From an uncultured Erysipelotrichaceae bacterium (GTDB lineage: Bacteria > Bacillota_I > Bacilli_A > Erysipelotrichales > Erysipelotrichaceae), in the NCBI GenBank assembly GCA_902784015.1, contig CACZTC010000183.1:1-7939 (forward strand): DNA of 7,939 bases, read 5' to 3'. This document shows, one piece after another, positions 1 through 6,160 of the stretch (the stretch's first letter is position 1; every line of letters begins with the position of its first letter). A model generated the notes under the pieces. That model searched no databases. It was not told where the DNA came from and saw nothing but the letters and a program-made list of their open reading frames with translations. Made by a program: the position numbers and the translations under genes.

Positions 1-239
1 ATTATCTCTTCTGCTTCTTCAATATTCTCTTCTATTATCTCTTCTTCCACTATTTCTTCATTTTCTTCAATAATAAAAGCTTCTTCTATTTCTTCTTCAG
101 TATTCTCTATTATTTCCGCCTCATTAGTCTCTTCTTGAGGAGCTTCTATTATTTCTTCTGCATAAACTAAATTATTATTAAAGACATTTAATACCAACAA
201 TAAACTGATTATGCTAATTATTATTCTCTTTCCCCACAT
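1..239 (-). CDS. Exported glutamate-rich protein, N-terminal part (3' end outside window)
   Basis: The frame is open from an ATG at 237-239 to the window edge, giving 79 codons. It is preceded by a strong Shine-Dalgarno GGAGGA at 248-253, 8 nt from the ATG. Residues 1-27 look like a classical Sec signal peptide: Lys-Arg at 4-5, a hydrophobic core at about 6-20, and a V-Y-A|E signal peptidase I-type site after Ala27. The mature part begins at once with low-complexity sequence in which about half of the 52 visible residues are Glu (26 by my count), mixed with Ile/Val in an EE-I-I-E-like rhythm. No folded domain is visible before the edge. Such acidic stretches often link a signal peptide to a surface or binding domain in Bacillota, but that is inference. 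It has its own RBS and a possible promoter, so it is probably separate from the sugar operon upstream. Function unknown. Confidence 0.8.
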   Translation of the reverse strand, partial: MWGKRIIISIISLLLVLNVFNNNLVYAEEIIEAPQEETNEAEIIENTEEEIEEAFIIEENEEIVEEEIIEENIEEAEEI

Positions 240-278
240 ATCTTTTATCCTCCACCAAAGCTATCTTGGTTATTTTTC

Positions 279-293
279 ATTATATATATTATA
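279..293 (-). promoter_or_regulatory. Possible -10 elements for the glutamate-rich exported protein gene
   Basis: Two TATAAT sequences lie on the minus strand at 288-293 and 279-284, between the ulaD stop and the next gene. No convincing -35 box is found at 16-18 nt: the positions upstream lie inside the end of ulaD and match TTGACA poorly. In DNA this AT-rich, TATAAT also arises by chance, so this is a weak call. The alternative is read-through from the ulaD operon. Confidence 0.3.
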
Positions 294-301
294 ACCTTCA
301 A

Positions 302-949
302 TTAAAGCCATAAATCTTCTAATTTCTTTTTCATCTTTAATGCTTCATCTTTAGGATCTTTTGCATCTCTTATTGATCTACCACAAATGATGCAATAAAT
401 TGGTAAATCTTTGAATAAATCAATGTCCTCATAGCCAATACTTCCTGTGACTGTGACTTTCATCCCTTCCTCACATAATTTTCTAGCTATATCTATTTCT
501 TCTTTACTCCAACCACCTTTTATATCGCGAGAATGATGTAGAATAACTTGATTAATGCCTATTTCTTTCCATTTTCTGACTTCTTCAAATGTCCAATTAC
601 CATATAATTCAATTTGAACTTCTGTTTTCAAATCTCTTTTTTCTATTTCATCTTTAACAGCTTTCATGGTATTGATATGGGCTGCACATATTACGGTTAA
701 AAAGTCTGGTTTGCCTTCTAACATTAAGCCACCCATTACATTACCTGAATCAGCTATTTTAAAATCAGCAACTAAAAGCTTATTAGGATATATATCTCTT
801 ATTGTCTTTATAACTTTTGCGCCTTCAGCTCCTATTAGAATTGTTCCGCATTCAATAATATCAACAACCTCATCAACACCTTCAAGCGAAGCTAAGGCTG
901 AAGCCAAGCTAGTATTATCTAAAGCTAATTGTAATAATGGTCTATTCAT
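302..949 (-). CDS. ulaD: 3-keto-L-gulonate-6-phosphate decarboxylase UlaD
   Basis: This cytosolic, Mg-dependent (beta/alpha)8 enzyme of the orotidine-5'-phosphate decarboxylase suprafamily converts 3-keto-L-gulonate 6-phosphate to L-xylulose 5-phosphate and CO2 in ascorbate catabolism. At 215 aa it has the family's usual length and aligns without gaps of note to the E. coli protein as I remember it. Visible motifs are A-L-D-N with Asp11, I-I-E-C-G-T with Glu33, the signature A-D-F-K-I-A-D (Asp62, Lys64, Asp67), Q-I-E-L with Glu114, H-H-S-R-D with His138 and Arg141, V-T-V-T-G at 165-169, and the phosphate-binding C-G-R-S-I-R-D at 189-195. The His/Arg pair separates keto-gulonate decarboxylases from hexulose-phosphate synthases. 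It is the last gene of the six-gene operon. Its Shine-Dalgarno AGGTGA overlaps the stop codon of the lactonase gene upstream (8-nt gap), so the two are probably translationally coupled. Confidence 0.95.
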   Translation of the reverse strand: MNRPLLQLALDNTSLASALASLEGVDEVVDIIECGTILIGAEGAKVIKTIRDIYPNKLLVADFKIADSGNVMGGLMLEGKPDFLTVICAAHINTMKAVKDEIEKRDLKTEVQIELYGNWTFEEVRKWKEIGINQVILHHSRDIKGGWSKEEIDIARKLCEEGMKVTVTGSIGYEDIDLFKDLPIYCIICGRSIRDAKDPKDEALKMKKKLEDLWL

Positions 950-957
950 ATCTTCAC

Positions 958-1887
958 CTATTTATACATCGTATAAAAACGAGCTGGATTATCATACATA
1001 AATTTATGTATTATTTCTTCAGAAAAACCTTCATCTAATAATCGTGGAATGAATTTTGTTTTGATAAATTGCCAACCTGGACCTTTACCATATACTGTAT
1101 GATGACTTCTTTTCCCCATATCATTTGATAACATCAATTTATCTTCATAGCCATCTTTAACTAATTTCTTTAATAATTCAATTAAAACTTCATCTGTATA
1201 ATATTTAGCTTTTCCAGGACCATCATAAATAAGATAAACGCCTTCATCCAACATTTTTTTATGATACCAATAATCAGGGTTTCTACTAACATGAGCTAGA
1301 CAGAAATGTTCTAAATCTAAGCCTTCTTTTTTCATGATTTCAATTTGTTCAAGACCCATTGTACCTGTACTAGTATGTGTATGTACTGGCGCACCTGTAA
1401 TAATAGAGGCTTGAGCAGCAGCTCTAAGAATCCTTTCTTCTCTTTCGGAAATATAATTATAAGATGAACCAGCTTTAATCCAACCTGCTTTATACTCAGT
1501 CCCATCCATTCCAACCATTACTTCTTCAACCATTTCATCTATTAAATCATTTACGGTTTTATGTTCTACCCATTTTTCCATATCACATTGAGCTTCACAT
1601 AAATATCCTGTACAACAAAGCACATGAATTCCACTTTCTTTACTAAGTTTGGCAATACCTTCTGTTTTTCTACCCCAATGTTTTGTGGAAGCCTCCCCTA
1701 TCGCACTACCCCCAATAGCTTTAAATTCATCCAACATTTGTTTAGCTTTATCATAATCATTTAATTTATGATCTTCATCATTAAAACCGCCAACACTTGG
1801 ATCATCATATAAATGTTCATGAGGCATGGTATAGCCTAATTCATTTGGTTCTATATCTCCTAGAATAGTTCTTATTTTTCCTTTCAT
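958..1887 (-). CDS. Phosphotriesterase-family amidohydrolase, likely phospho-furanose lactonase
   Basis: This 309-aa binuclear-metal (beta/alpha)8 hydrolase belongs to the phosphotriesterase (COG1735) family. Visible metal ligands are M-P-H-E-H (His23, His25), the probable carboxylated Lys138 in W-I-K-A-G, His171 in H-T-H-T, His199 in L-A-H-V and Asp256 in S-N-D-M-G. From memory, the mycoplasmal members MS53_0025 and MAG_6390 hydrolyse D-xylono- and L-arabino-1,4-lactone 5-phosphate, with the phosphate held by lysines, tyrosines and an arginine including an adjacent Lys-Tyr pair. Here Lys228-Tyr229 and Arg260 are candidates for equivalent roles. I therefore favour a sugar-lactone phosphate as substrate over an organophosphate or acyl-homoserine lactone, but the exact sugar is inference. 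The RBS AGGAGAGG lies just before the ATG, in the 10-nt gap after the repressor gene. It is cytosolic, with no signal peptide. The partner genes ulaD downstream and two dehydrogenases upstream support a role in sugar-acid breakdown. Confidence 0.85.
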   Translation of the reverse strand: MKGKIRTILGDIEPNELGYTMPHEHLYDDPSVGGFNDEDHKLNDYDKAKQMLDEFKAIGGSAIGEASTKHWGRKTEGIAKLSKESGIHVLCCTGYLCEAQCDMEKWVEHKTVNDLIDEMVEEVMVGMDGTEYKAGWIKAGSSYNYISEREERILRAAAQASIITGAPVHTHTSTGTMGLEQIEIMKKEGLDLEHFCLAHVSRNPDYWYHKKMLDEGVYLIYDGPGKAKYYTDEVLIELLKKLVKDGYEDKLMLSNDMGKRSHHTVYGKGPGWQFIKTKFIPRLLDEGFSEEIIHKFMYDNPARFYTMYK

Positions 1888-1897
1888 ATTTCCTCTC

Positions 1898-2650
1898 CTA
1901 ATTAGCTACTAATACTTCTACATCTACTTCACTAAAAGCTTTCTCATATTCTTTAGAAACTTTTTTATCGGTTATTAAATAATCTAATTCATCAATACTC
2001 GCGAAATTATATAAAGACATTACATCAAATTTACTATGATCTATTAATAAGATAATCTTAGAACTTATTTTCATTTCTGCTTTTTTGATATCAGCTTCTA
2101 AATCTACAACATTCGATATTCCATTTAGCGTTAAGCCATTACAAGAAATAAAACATTTATTCGCATTTAGGCCTTCTAATTGTTTAATAGTTTGCGTTCC
2201 TACAAATGACATAGCTTTACGGTCAAGATTACCACCAATATTTACAACATTAAAACCACAATTCATTGCTTCATTTAATACAACTAAATTATTGGTAATA
2301 AGCGTTATATTCTTTTTATCTTTTAAATATTTCACCATATGAGCTACGGTTGATCCTGAAGCTAATACGATGATGTCATTATCTTCAATCATTGTTGAAG
2401 CTAATCTAGCTATTTTATCTTTAGAATTATCATATTTTATTAATGAATTATTATTCATTTCTTCTGCATAATTCTTAGATATGCAGATACCACCATGAAT
2501 CTTTTCAATTCTCCCATTATCTATTAAAACATCCACATCTCTTCTAATTGTTGACATAGAAATATCAAAATGTTGACATAATTCTTCATATGTACACATT
2601 TCATAACTTTTTACATATTCAACAATACTATTTAATCTTTTAAGTTTCAT
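1898..2650 (-). CDS. DeoR-family transcriptional repressor (UlaR-like)
   Basis: At 250 aa this is the standard DeoR-family size. An N-terminal winged helix-turn-helix (about residues 3-57) carries the family pattern: T-Y-E-E-L at 20-24, the recognition helix S-M-S-T-I-R-R-D at 31-38, and the wing G-R-I-E-K-I-H-G-G at 46-54. The C-terminal ligand domain, related to ribose-5-phosphate isomerase, has A-S-G-S-T-V at 97-102, I-T-N-N at 118-121, I-G-G-N-L at 138-142 and L-I-D-H-S-K-F at 202-208. These proteins sense phosphorylated sugars; E. coli UlaR senses L-ascorbate 6-phosphate. The gene is fourth in the operon, so it probably represses its own operon, perhaps at the inverted repeat over the promoter at 5387-5440. 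The ligand cannot be told from sequence. Its RBS (AAGGAAAGG) is inside the end of the aldolase gene, 2 nt away. Confidence 0.92.
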   Translation of the reverse strand: MKLKRLNSIVEYVKSYEMCTYEELCQHFDISMSTIRRDVDVLIDNGRIEKIHGGICISKNYAEEMNNNSLIKYDNSKDKIARLASTMIEDNDIIVLASGSTVAHMVKYLKDKKNITLITNNLVVLNEAMNCGFNVVNIGGNLDRKAMSFVGTQTIKQLEGLNANKCFISCNGLTLNGISNVVDLEADIKKAEMKISSKIILLIDHSKFDVMSLYNFASIDELDYLITDKKVSKEYEKAFSEVDVEVLVAN

Positions 2651-2652
2651 TA

Positions 2653-3528
2653 TTATGCCTTTCCTTTAGAACCACATAATTCTATCTTTTCTTTAACTAC
2701 TTCCTTCATTTTTAATAATGGCTTCTCATATACTACACTTGGCCATAGTGATAAATTGTTCTGTTCATTTAAGAAATCTTTCATTTCACTAAAGAAAGCT
2801 TCTAATAAATCTGAAAAGATATTTACTTTAGTGATACCAAGTTTAATAGCTTCTTTCATTTGGTCATCTGGCGTACCACTTCCCCCATGAACAACTAAAG
2901 GAACATTAGATGCTTCATTTAATTCTTTTAGTAATTCCAATTCTAATTTTGGTTCATGCTTATATACACCATGAGAAGTACCAAAAGATACTGCCAGACA
3001 ATCTACATTCGTTGCATTAATAAATTCTTTCATTTCATCCTTATCTGTTAAAACATTATCATGTCCGCTTTCCCCTTTTGCGCTAGCCTCAGAATTACCC
3101 ACAATTCCGTCGCCGACATGACCAAGCTCCGCTTCAACTGACACATTAAATTTATGTGCATAATCTACAACTTCTTTAGTAAGTTTTATATTTTCTTTTA
3201 ATGGTAAAGAAGAAGCATCAATCATCACCGAGGTATAACCTTCATCAATTGCTTTTTTGATAATATCTATTTCTGTTGCATGATCTAAATGTATGCATAC
3301 AGGTATAGTTGCTTTTTTAGACATCTTCACTAATACCATCGATAAATAATCAAATTCATCTTCTTTAAGATCTCCTGGTAAACCCATCAAGATTACGGGA
3401 GAATTCATTTCTTCGCATGCATCTATAACACATCTTGCCATACGATAATCGCTTACATCAAAAGCTGGTACAGCATATTTTTCTTTTCTAGCTTTTTCTA
3501 ATATTTCATTTATTTTTACTAAAGTCAT
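2653..3528 (-). CDS. Class II (zinc) fructose-bisphosphate-aldolase-type ketose-phosphate aldolase
   Basis: This 291-aa TIM-barrel metalloaldolase is of the FbaA/GatY/KbaY type, which reversibly joins or cleaves DHAP and an aldehyde. Zinc ligands are visible: His83 in H-L-D-H (Asp82 is the likely proton carrier), His186 in S-F-G-T-S-H-G and His214 in V-V-H-G-G-S-G. Glu134 sits in E-A-E-L-G, and the DHAP-phosphate end is K-V-N-I-F-S-D at 234-240. The usual sequence there is N-x-x-T-D, so Ser239 replaces the common Thr. The variable loop at about 140-165 is rich in Gly, Ser, Asp and Glu. Length fits the GatY/KbaY size, but I see no basis for a tagatose-specific call. Its place between sugar-acid dehydrogenases and a sugar-lactone hydrolase suggests a substrate of the local pathway rather than glycolytic fructose bisphosphate (inference). 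The gaps to both neighbours are 2 nt, and the RBS is GAGG five bases before the ATG. Confidence 0.88.
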   Translation of the reverse strand: MTLVKINEILEKARKEKYAVPAFDVSDYRMARCVIDACEEMNSPVILMGLPGDLKEDEFDYLSMVLVKMSKKATIPVCIHLDHATEIDIIKKAIDEGYTSVMIDASSLPLKENIKLTKEVVDYAHKFNVSVEAELGHVGDGIVGNSEASAKGESGHDNVLTDKDEMKEFINATNVDCLAVSFGTSHGVYKHEPKLELELLKELNEASNVPLVVHGGSGTPDDQMKEAIKLGITKVNIFSDLLEAFFSEMKDFLNEQNNLSLWPSVVYEKPLLKMKEVVKEKIELCGSKGKA

Positions 3529-3530
3529 AA

Positions 3531-4298
3531 TTACCTCATCAACATCCCGCCTGTTGCATCCAAAGTTGCACCTGTCATATAGTCAGATTGATTACTTGTT
3601 AGAAATAAGACAATGCGTGCTACTTCTTCAGGAGTGGCTATCCTCTTTAAAGGAATTCTTTCTAAATATTTTTCTCTTCTAATTGGATCATCAACTATCG
3701 CTGAAACCATTTTACTTTCCATAATTCCTGGTGCTACTGCATTAACATTAATCCCATATTCAGCTACTTCGCGAGCCAAAGAAATAGTGAAACCTACTAA
3801 ACCCGCTTTACTAGAAGCATAATGGGCATGCCCTGAAGTTGAACCATGGAAGGCTGCCTGAGATACCATATTAACTATTTTTCCTTTTCTTCCTTCTTCA
3901 ATACAATAATTAATCATTCTTTTACATAACATAAAAGGACCAATTAAATTAATATCTAAGGTCTTTCTAAAGTCTTCTACTTCCATATCTTTAATATATG
4001 CAGTTGGCCATATCCCCGCATTATTAACGATAATATCTACTTGATGAAATTCTTCTAAAGCTTTATCAAAAATTCTATTGATATCTTCTTCTTTCGAAAC
4101 ATCAGCTTCTACCATGATGGCTTTTGCATTATATTCTTTATTTAGATTAATGATACTTTCTTGAATCTCATCATTATTATGAAGATCACATATTAAAACA
4201 TTGGCTCCTTCTTGCATTAATTTTTTTACTATCTCTTTACCTAAGCCAGCTGCCCCGCCTGTCACAATAGCTACTTTATCTTTTATTCCATATTCCAT
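3531..4298 (-). CDS. Classical short-chain dehydrogenase/reductase
   Basis: This 255-aa Rossmann-fold oxidoreductase of the classical SDR family has the cofactor motif T-G-G-A-A-G-L-G at 13-20, an acidic Asp38 at the end of beta-2 (preference for NAD(H) over NADP(H)), N-N-A-G at 92-95, Asn117, the catalytic Ser146-Tyr160-Lys164 set (Y-A-S-S-K), P-G at 190-191 and the C-terminal G-A-T-L-D-A-T-G-G at 243-251. Many such enzymes act on sugars, polyols or sugar acids, or on FabG-like keto substrates. The operon position, between a D-2-hydroxyacid dehydrogenase and an aldolase, argues for a polyol or sugar-acid substrate and against fatty acid synthesis, but the substrate is not evident. The RBS AAAGGA overlaps the end of the upstream gene, 7 nt before the ATG. 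All family residues are intact. Confidence 0.92.
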   Translation of the reverse strand: MEYGIKDKVAIVTGGAAGLGKEIVKKLMQEGANVLICDLHNNDEIQESIINLNKEYNAKAIMVEADVSKEEDINRIFDKALEEFHQVDIIVNNAGIWPTAYIKDMEVEDFRKTLDINLIGPFMLCKRMINYCIEEGRKGKIVNMVSQAAFHGSTSGHAHYASSKAGLVGFTISLAREVAEYGINVNAVAPGIMESKMVSAIVDDPIRREKYLERIPLKRIATPEEVARIVLFLTSNQSDYMTGATLDATGGMLMR

Positions 4299-4302
4299 AA
4301 GC

Positions 4303-5343
4303 TTATCCTTTCAAAATATCTTTATTAATGATGTAATTAGATATTTCATTATTTAATAAATATTTTTCCATCTCTTTTTCTAATAATACTGGTGAATATG
4401 TAAAAGCATCTTTAGTTCCGCCTGCCAAATGAGGAGTAACTGTAATATTATCTAAACTTATTAATTTATAATCTTTACCTGGAGGCTCAACTTCAAAAAC
4501 ATCTATGGCTGCTCCTGCTATTTTATGATTCTTTAATACTTCTACTAAAGCATCTTCATCTACTAATCCACTTCTAGCAGTATTGATAAAATAAGCAGTT
4601 GGCTTCATTAAAGATAATAATGATGCATTTATCATTTTCTCATTATCTTTTGTGAGACGTGAATGAATAGATACAAAGTCACTTTCTTTCATCAATTCTT
4701 CTAAACTAACCATCTTAGCTATATTATCTTCTTTAACATATGGATCATAAGCTAATATATTCATCTCAAAGGCATTTAACCTTTGTGCTACTTTTTTACC
4801 AATATTACCATAGCCAATTAAGCCAACAGTTTTACCGCATAAATCAGGTACACTATCTTTATTTGCATAATCTCTAACCCAATTACCTTCTTTTAATTCT
4901 TTATGCGCTTTAGCTATATTACGACATTCGCTAAGTATCATTCCTACCGTAAAGTCAGCTACCGCATTAGCATTTCTACCTGGTGTATTAAATACTATTA
5001 TTCCTTTTTCATTTGCATATTCTAGGTTGATATTTTCATATCCTCCCCTTAATACCCCAATGATTTTTAAATTAGGACAAGCATCAATTACTTTTTTATT
5101 TATTACACAAAATTGGGTAATGATAATTTCTGCATCTTTTAATTTATCAATAATAGAATCATCTACTTCTATTACCTCTGCACCGCCTTGTTCAACCTTT
5201 AGATTAATAGCTTGTAATTCTTCATAATCTTTTAATTGCCAATCGAAAACTTCTACTTCATAACCTTTTTCTTTTAATGATTCAAAGCCTCTACTAATAT
5301 ATTCACTAGGTATTAATAAATCCCCAATACCGACTATTTTCAT
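4303..5343 (-). CDS. D-isomer-specific 2-hydroxyacid dehydrogenase family protein
   Basis: This 346-aa enzyme has the family's split architecture, with the Rossmann cofactor domain (about 130-310) inserted in the substrate domain. G-L-I-G-Y-G-N-I-G at 174-182 binds the dinucleotide, and Asp200 after beta-2 favours NAD(H). The catalytic set is Arg257 (T-A-R-S-G), Asp281/Glu286 (D-V-F-E-V-E-P) and His305 (T-P-H-L-A-G). The substrate loop reads L-R-G-G-Y-E-N-I-N (98-106) rather than the common G-x-G-x-D-N-I-D of phosphoglycerate dehydrogenase, resembling the subgroup often annotated as '2-Hacid_dh_10'. Operon partners suggest a 2-keto/2-hydroxy sugar acid (phosphate) as substrate; phosphoglycerate is unlikely because no serine-pathway genes are near. 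It is the first gene of the operon. The ATG is preceded by AAAGGGG, 9 nt upstream, and by a strong promoter. Confidence 0.9.
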   Translation of the reverse strand: MKIVGIGDLLIPSEYISRGFESLKEKGYEVEVFDWQLKDYEELQAINLKVEQGGAEVIEVDDSIIDKLKDAEIIITQFCVINKKVIDACPNLKIIGVLRGGYENINLEYANEKGIIVFNTPGRNANAVADFTVGMILSECRNIAKAHKELKEGNWVRDYANKDSVPDLCGKTVGLIGYGNIGKKVAQRLNAFEMNILAYDPYVKEDNIAKMVSLEELMKESDFVSIHSRLTKDNEKMINASLLSLMKPTAYFINTARSGLVDEDALVEVLKNHKIAGAAIDVFEVEPPGKDYKLISLDNITVTPHLAGGTKDAFTYSPVLLEKEMEKYLLNNEISNYIINKDILKG

Positions 5344-5366
5344 ATCGATATACCCCTTTCAAAGAA

Positions 5367-5396
5367 ATTATATTCAAATAAAAAAAATATTGTCAA
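5367..5396 (-). promoter_or_regulatory. Sigma-A-type promoter of the six-gene operon
   Basis: On the minus strand TTGACA (5391-5396) is followed after 18 nt by TATAAT (5367-5372). Both hexamers are perfect matches to the housekeeping consensus. Transcription would start near 5360, leaving a leader of about 17 nt that contains the RBS AAAGGGG. The -35 box lies inside one arm of the inverted repeat at 5387-5440, which is how a repressor site would be placed. A promoter this close to consensus would be expected to need repression, in keeping with the DeoR gene in the operon. Confidence 0.75.
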
Positions 5397-5440
5397 TATA
5401 TATTCATAAATAGTTATAAATGAATAAATATAGACAATAT
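5381..5440 (-). promoter_or_regulatory. Long inverted repeat: candidate repressor operator and/or ulaF terminator
   Basis: Two 21-nt arms (5387-5407 and 5420-5440) are inverted copies with 19 of 21 positions matching, separated by 12 nt. The outer part of each arm is ATATTGTC / GACAATAT and the inner part is ATTCAT / ATGAAT. Arm centres are 33 bp apart, about three helical turns. One arm contains the TTGACA box of the downstream promoter, as expected of a repressor site. Read on the minus strand, the second arm runs directly into a run of Ts (5381-5388), so the RNA would also resemble a Rho-independent terminator for ulaF, though the stem is AT-rich and weak. I cannot choose between the two, and both may be true. 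Confidence 0.6.
5401..5421. repeat. Copy 1 of a 21-nt motif shared by both control regions
   Basis: TATTCATAAA, five variable bases, then ATAAAT. The same two blocks at the same spacing occur at 6161-6181, and 17 of 21 bases agree. This copy covers the inner end of one arm and the loop of the inverted repeat, just upstream of the operon promoter. It could be part of a shared operator. The AT-rich background makes chance similarity possible. Confidence 0.4.
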
Positions 5441-5468
5441 ATGATTATATTTTGACTATAAATAGGTT

Positions 5469-6104
5469 TTATTGGCCATAATTGGCCCAACCACCAGCTT
5501 CTTCTTTTATTTCTTCTTCGCTTAATTCAGGTATTTCTCCCATCATCTTAGCTATGCAATAAGTTTTAGCCCCTTCCTCTAAATAAATAGCTGCATATAA
5601 AGCTTCTTCTAAATCTTTGCCATAAGTGACTACGCCATGATGTTTTAGAATAACAGCTTTAGCTTTGCCTGCATATTCCACAACCAATTTACCCATTCCT
5701 ATATCTTGGCTTTTTGACCACGGTGCAACATTTACTCTATCTCCCACAGCATCAATTAATGTTACAAGACAAGCTGGTAAAGAGTCATTTATTAAGCCTA
5801 TTGCGGTTGCGTAAGGTTGATGTGTATGAATAATCACATTCACGTCTTTCATATTTTTAAATATATATAATAAGGCATCAATATCACTACTTGGTTTTCT
5901 TATTCCTTCAATAGTATTTCCTTTTTCATCTACAACAACTATGTCATCTATATTCATTTCTTCATATAACATTCCTGAAGGTGTTATCAAATAATGATTC
6001 TCATCGATGCGCATAGAAATATTACCACCCGATAAGGATATTAAATGATATTCTTTCATTTTTAAGCATGCTTTTAAGATTGCTTCTTTTTCTTTTTCAA
6101 ACAT
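5469..6104 (-). CDS. ulaF: L-ribulose-5-phosphate 4-epimerase UlaF (class II aldolase/adducin family)
   Basis: This 211-aa zinc enzyme of the AraD/UlaF/SgbE type converts L-ribulose 5-phosphate to D-xylulose 5-phosphate, the last step before the pentose phosphate pathway. Motifs are G-G-N-I-S at 26-30, T-P-S-G at 41-44, K-P-S-S-D at 70-74, H-T-H at 93-95 and H-H-G at 155-157 (His156 as third zinc ligand). Asp118 and Tyr209, in the terminal A-N-Y-G-Q, match the catalytic Asp120 and Tyr229 of E. coli AraD, favouring epimerase over fuculose-phosphate aldolase. It is about 20 residues shorter than E. coli AraD, mostly before the C-terminal tail. The ATG at 6104 is preferred: another ATG 4 nt upstream is out of frame and stops at once. 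The RBS is AGAGGTGAGG. The gene is divergent from ulaG, and 125 nt holding a promoter separate it from the operon downstream. Confidence 0.9.
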   Translation of the reverse strand: MFEKEKEAILKACLKMKEYHLISLSGGNISMRIDENHYLITPSGMLYEEMNIDDIVVVDEKGNTIEGIRKPSSDIDALLYIFKNMKDVNVIIHTHQPYATAIGLINDSLPACLVTLIDAVGDRVNVAPWSKSQDIGMGKLVVEYAGKAKAVILKHHGVVTYGKDLEEALYAAIYLEEGAKTYCIAKMMGEIPELSEEEIKEEAGGWANYGQ

Positions 6105-6127
6105 TCATCCTCACCTCTTTATTATTA

Positions 6128-6159
6128 ATTATATATATCTTTTCTTATTATCTTCTAAA
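6128..6159 (-). promoter_or_regulatory. Possible ulaF promoter
   Basis: A minus-strand TATAAT at 6128-6133 stands at the same distance from the ulaF ATG (24 nt) as the -10 box of the six-gene operon does from its own ATG. The best -35 is TTTAGA at 6154-6159, with a spacer of 20 nt, or 18 nt if the overlapping TATATA at 6130-6135 is used. It is a weak match, so ulaF may be expressed at a lower level or need an activator. Confidence 0.4.
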
Positions 6160-6160
6160 C

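Noticed and set aside
1..150. TTCTTC/ATTATT-rich run that looks like a simple DNA repeat
   Set aside because: It is the reverse complement of Glu and Ile codons in an open frame with signal peptide and RBS. The units are irregular, so it is better explained as coding sequence than as a tandem repeat.
666..1001. Plus-strand open frame of 111 codons opposite ulaD
   Set aside because: It overlaps the clearly conserved UlaD and the end of the lactonase gene, has no RBS and encodes no recognisable domain; it is an antisense shadow.
1332..1514. Minus-strand open frame inside the phosphotriesterase-family gene
   Set aside because: It is a shifted frame wholly inside a well-supported gene, with no domain.
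2085..2342. Plus-strand open frame opposite the DeoR gene
   Set aside because: Antisense to a conserved regulator, without an RBS or recognisable product.
3613..3822. Plus-strand open frame opposite the SDR gene
   Set aside because: Antisense shadow of a fully conserved SDR.
5027..5227. Plus-strand open frame opposite the hydroxyacid dehydrogenase
   Set aside because: Antisense shadow; the minus-strand frame holds all family motifs.
5444..5449. Extra minus-strand TATAAT upstream of the inverted repeat
   Set aside because: The -35 region would fall at the end of ulaF and does not resemble TTGACA. The promoter at 5367-5396 is far better.
6102..6108. Alternative ulaF start at the ATG ending at 6108
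   Set aside because: It is out of frame with UlaF and meets a stop after three codons.
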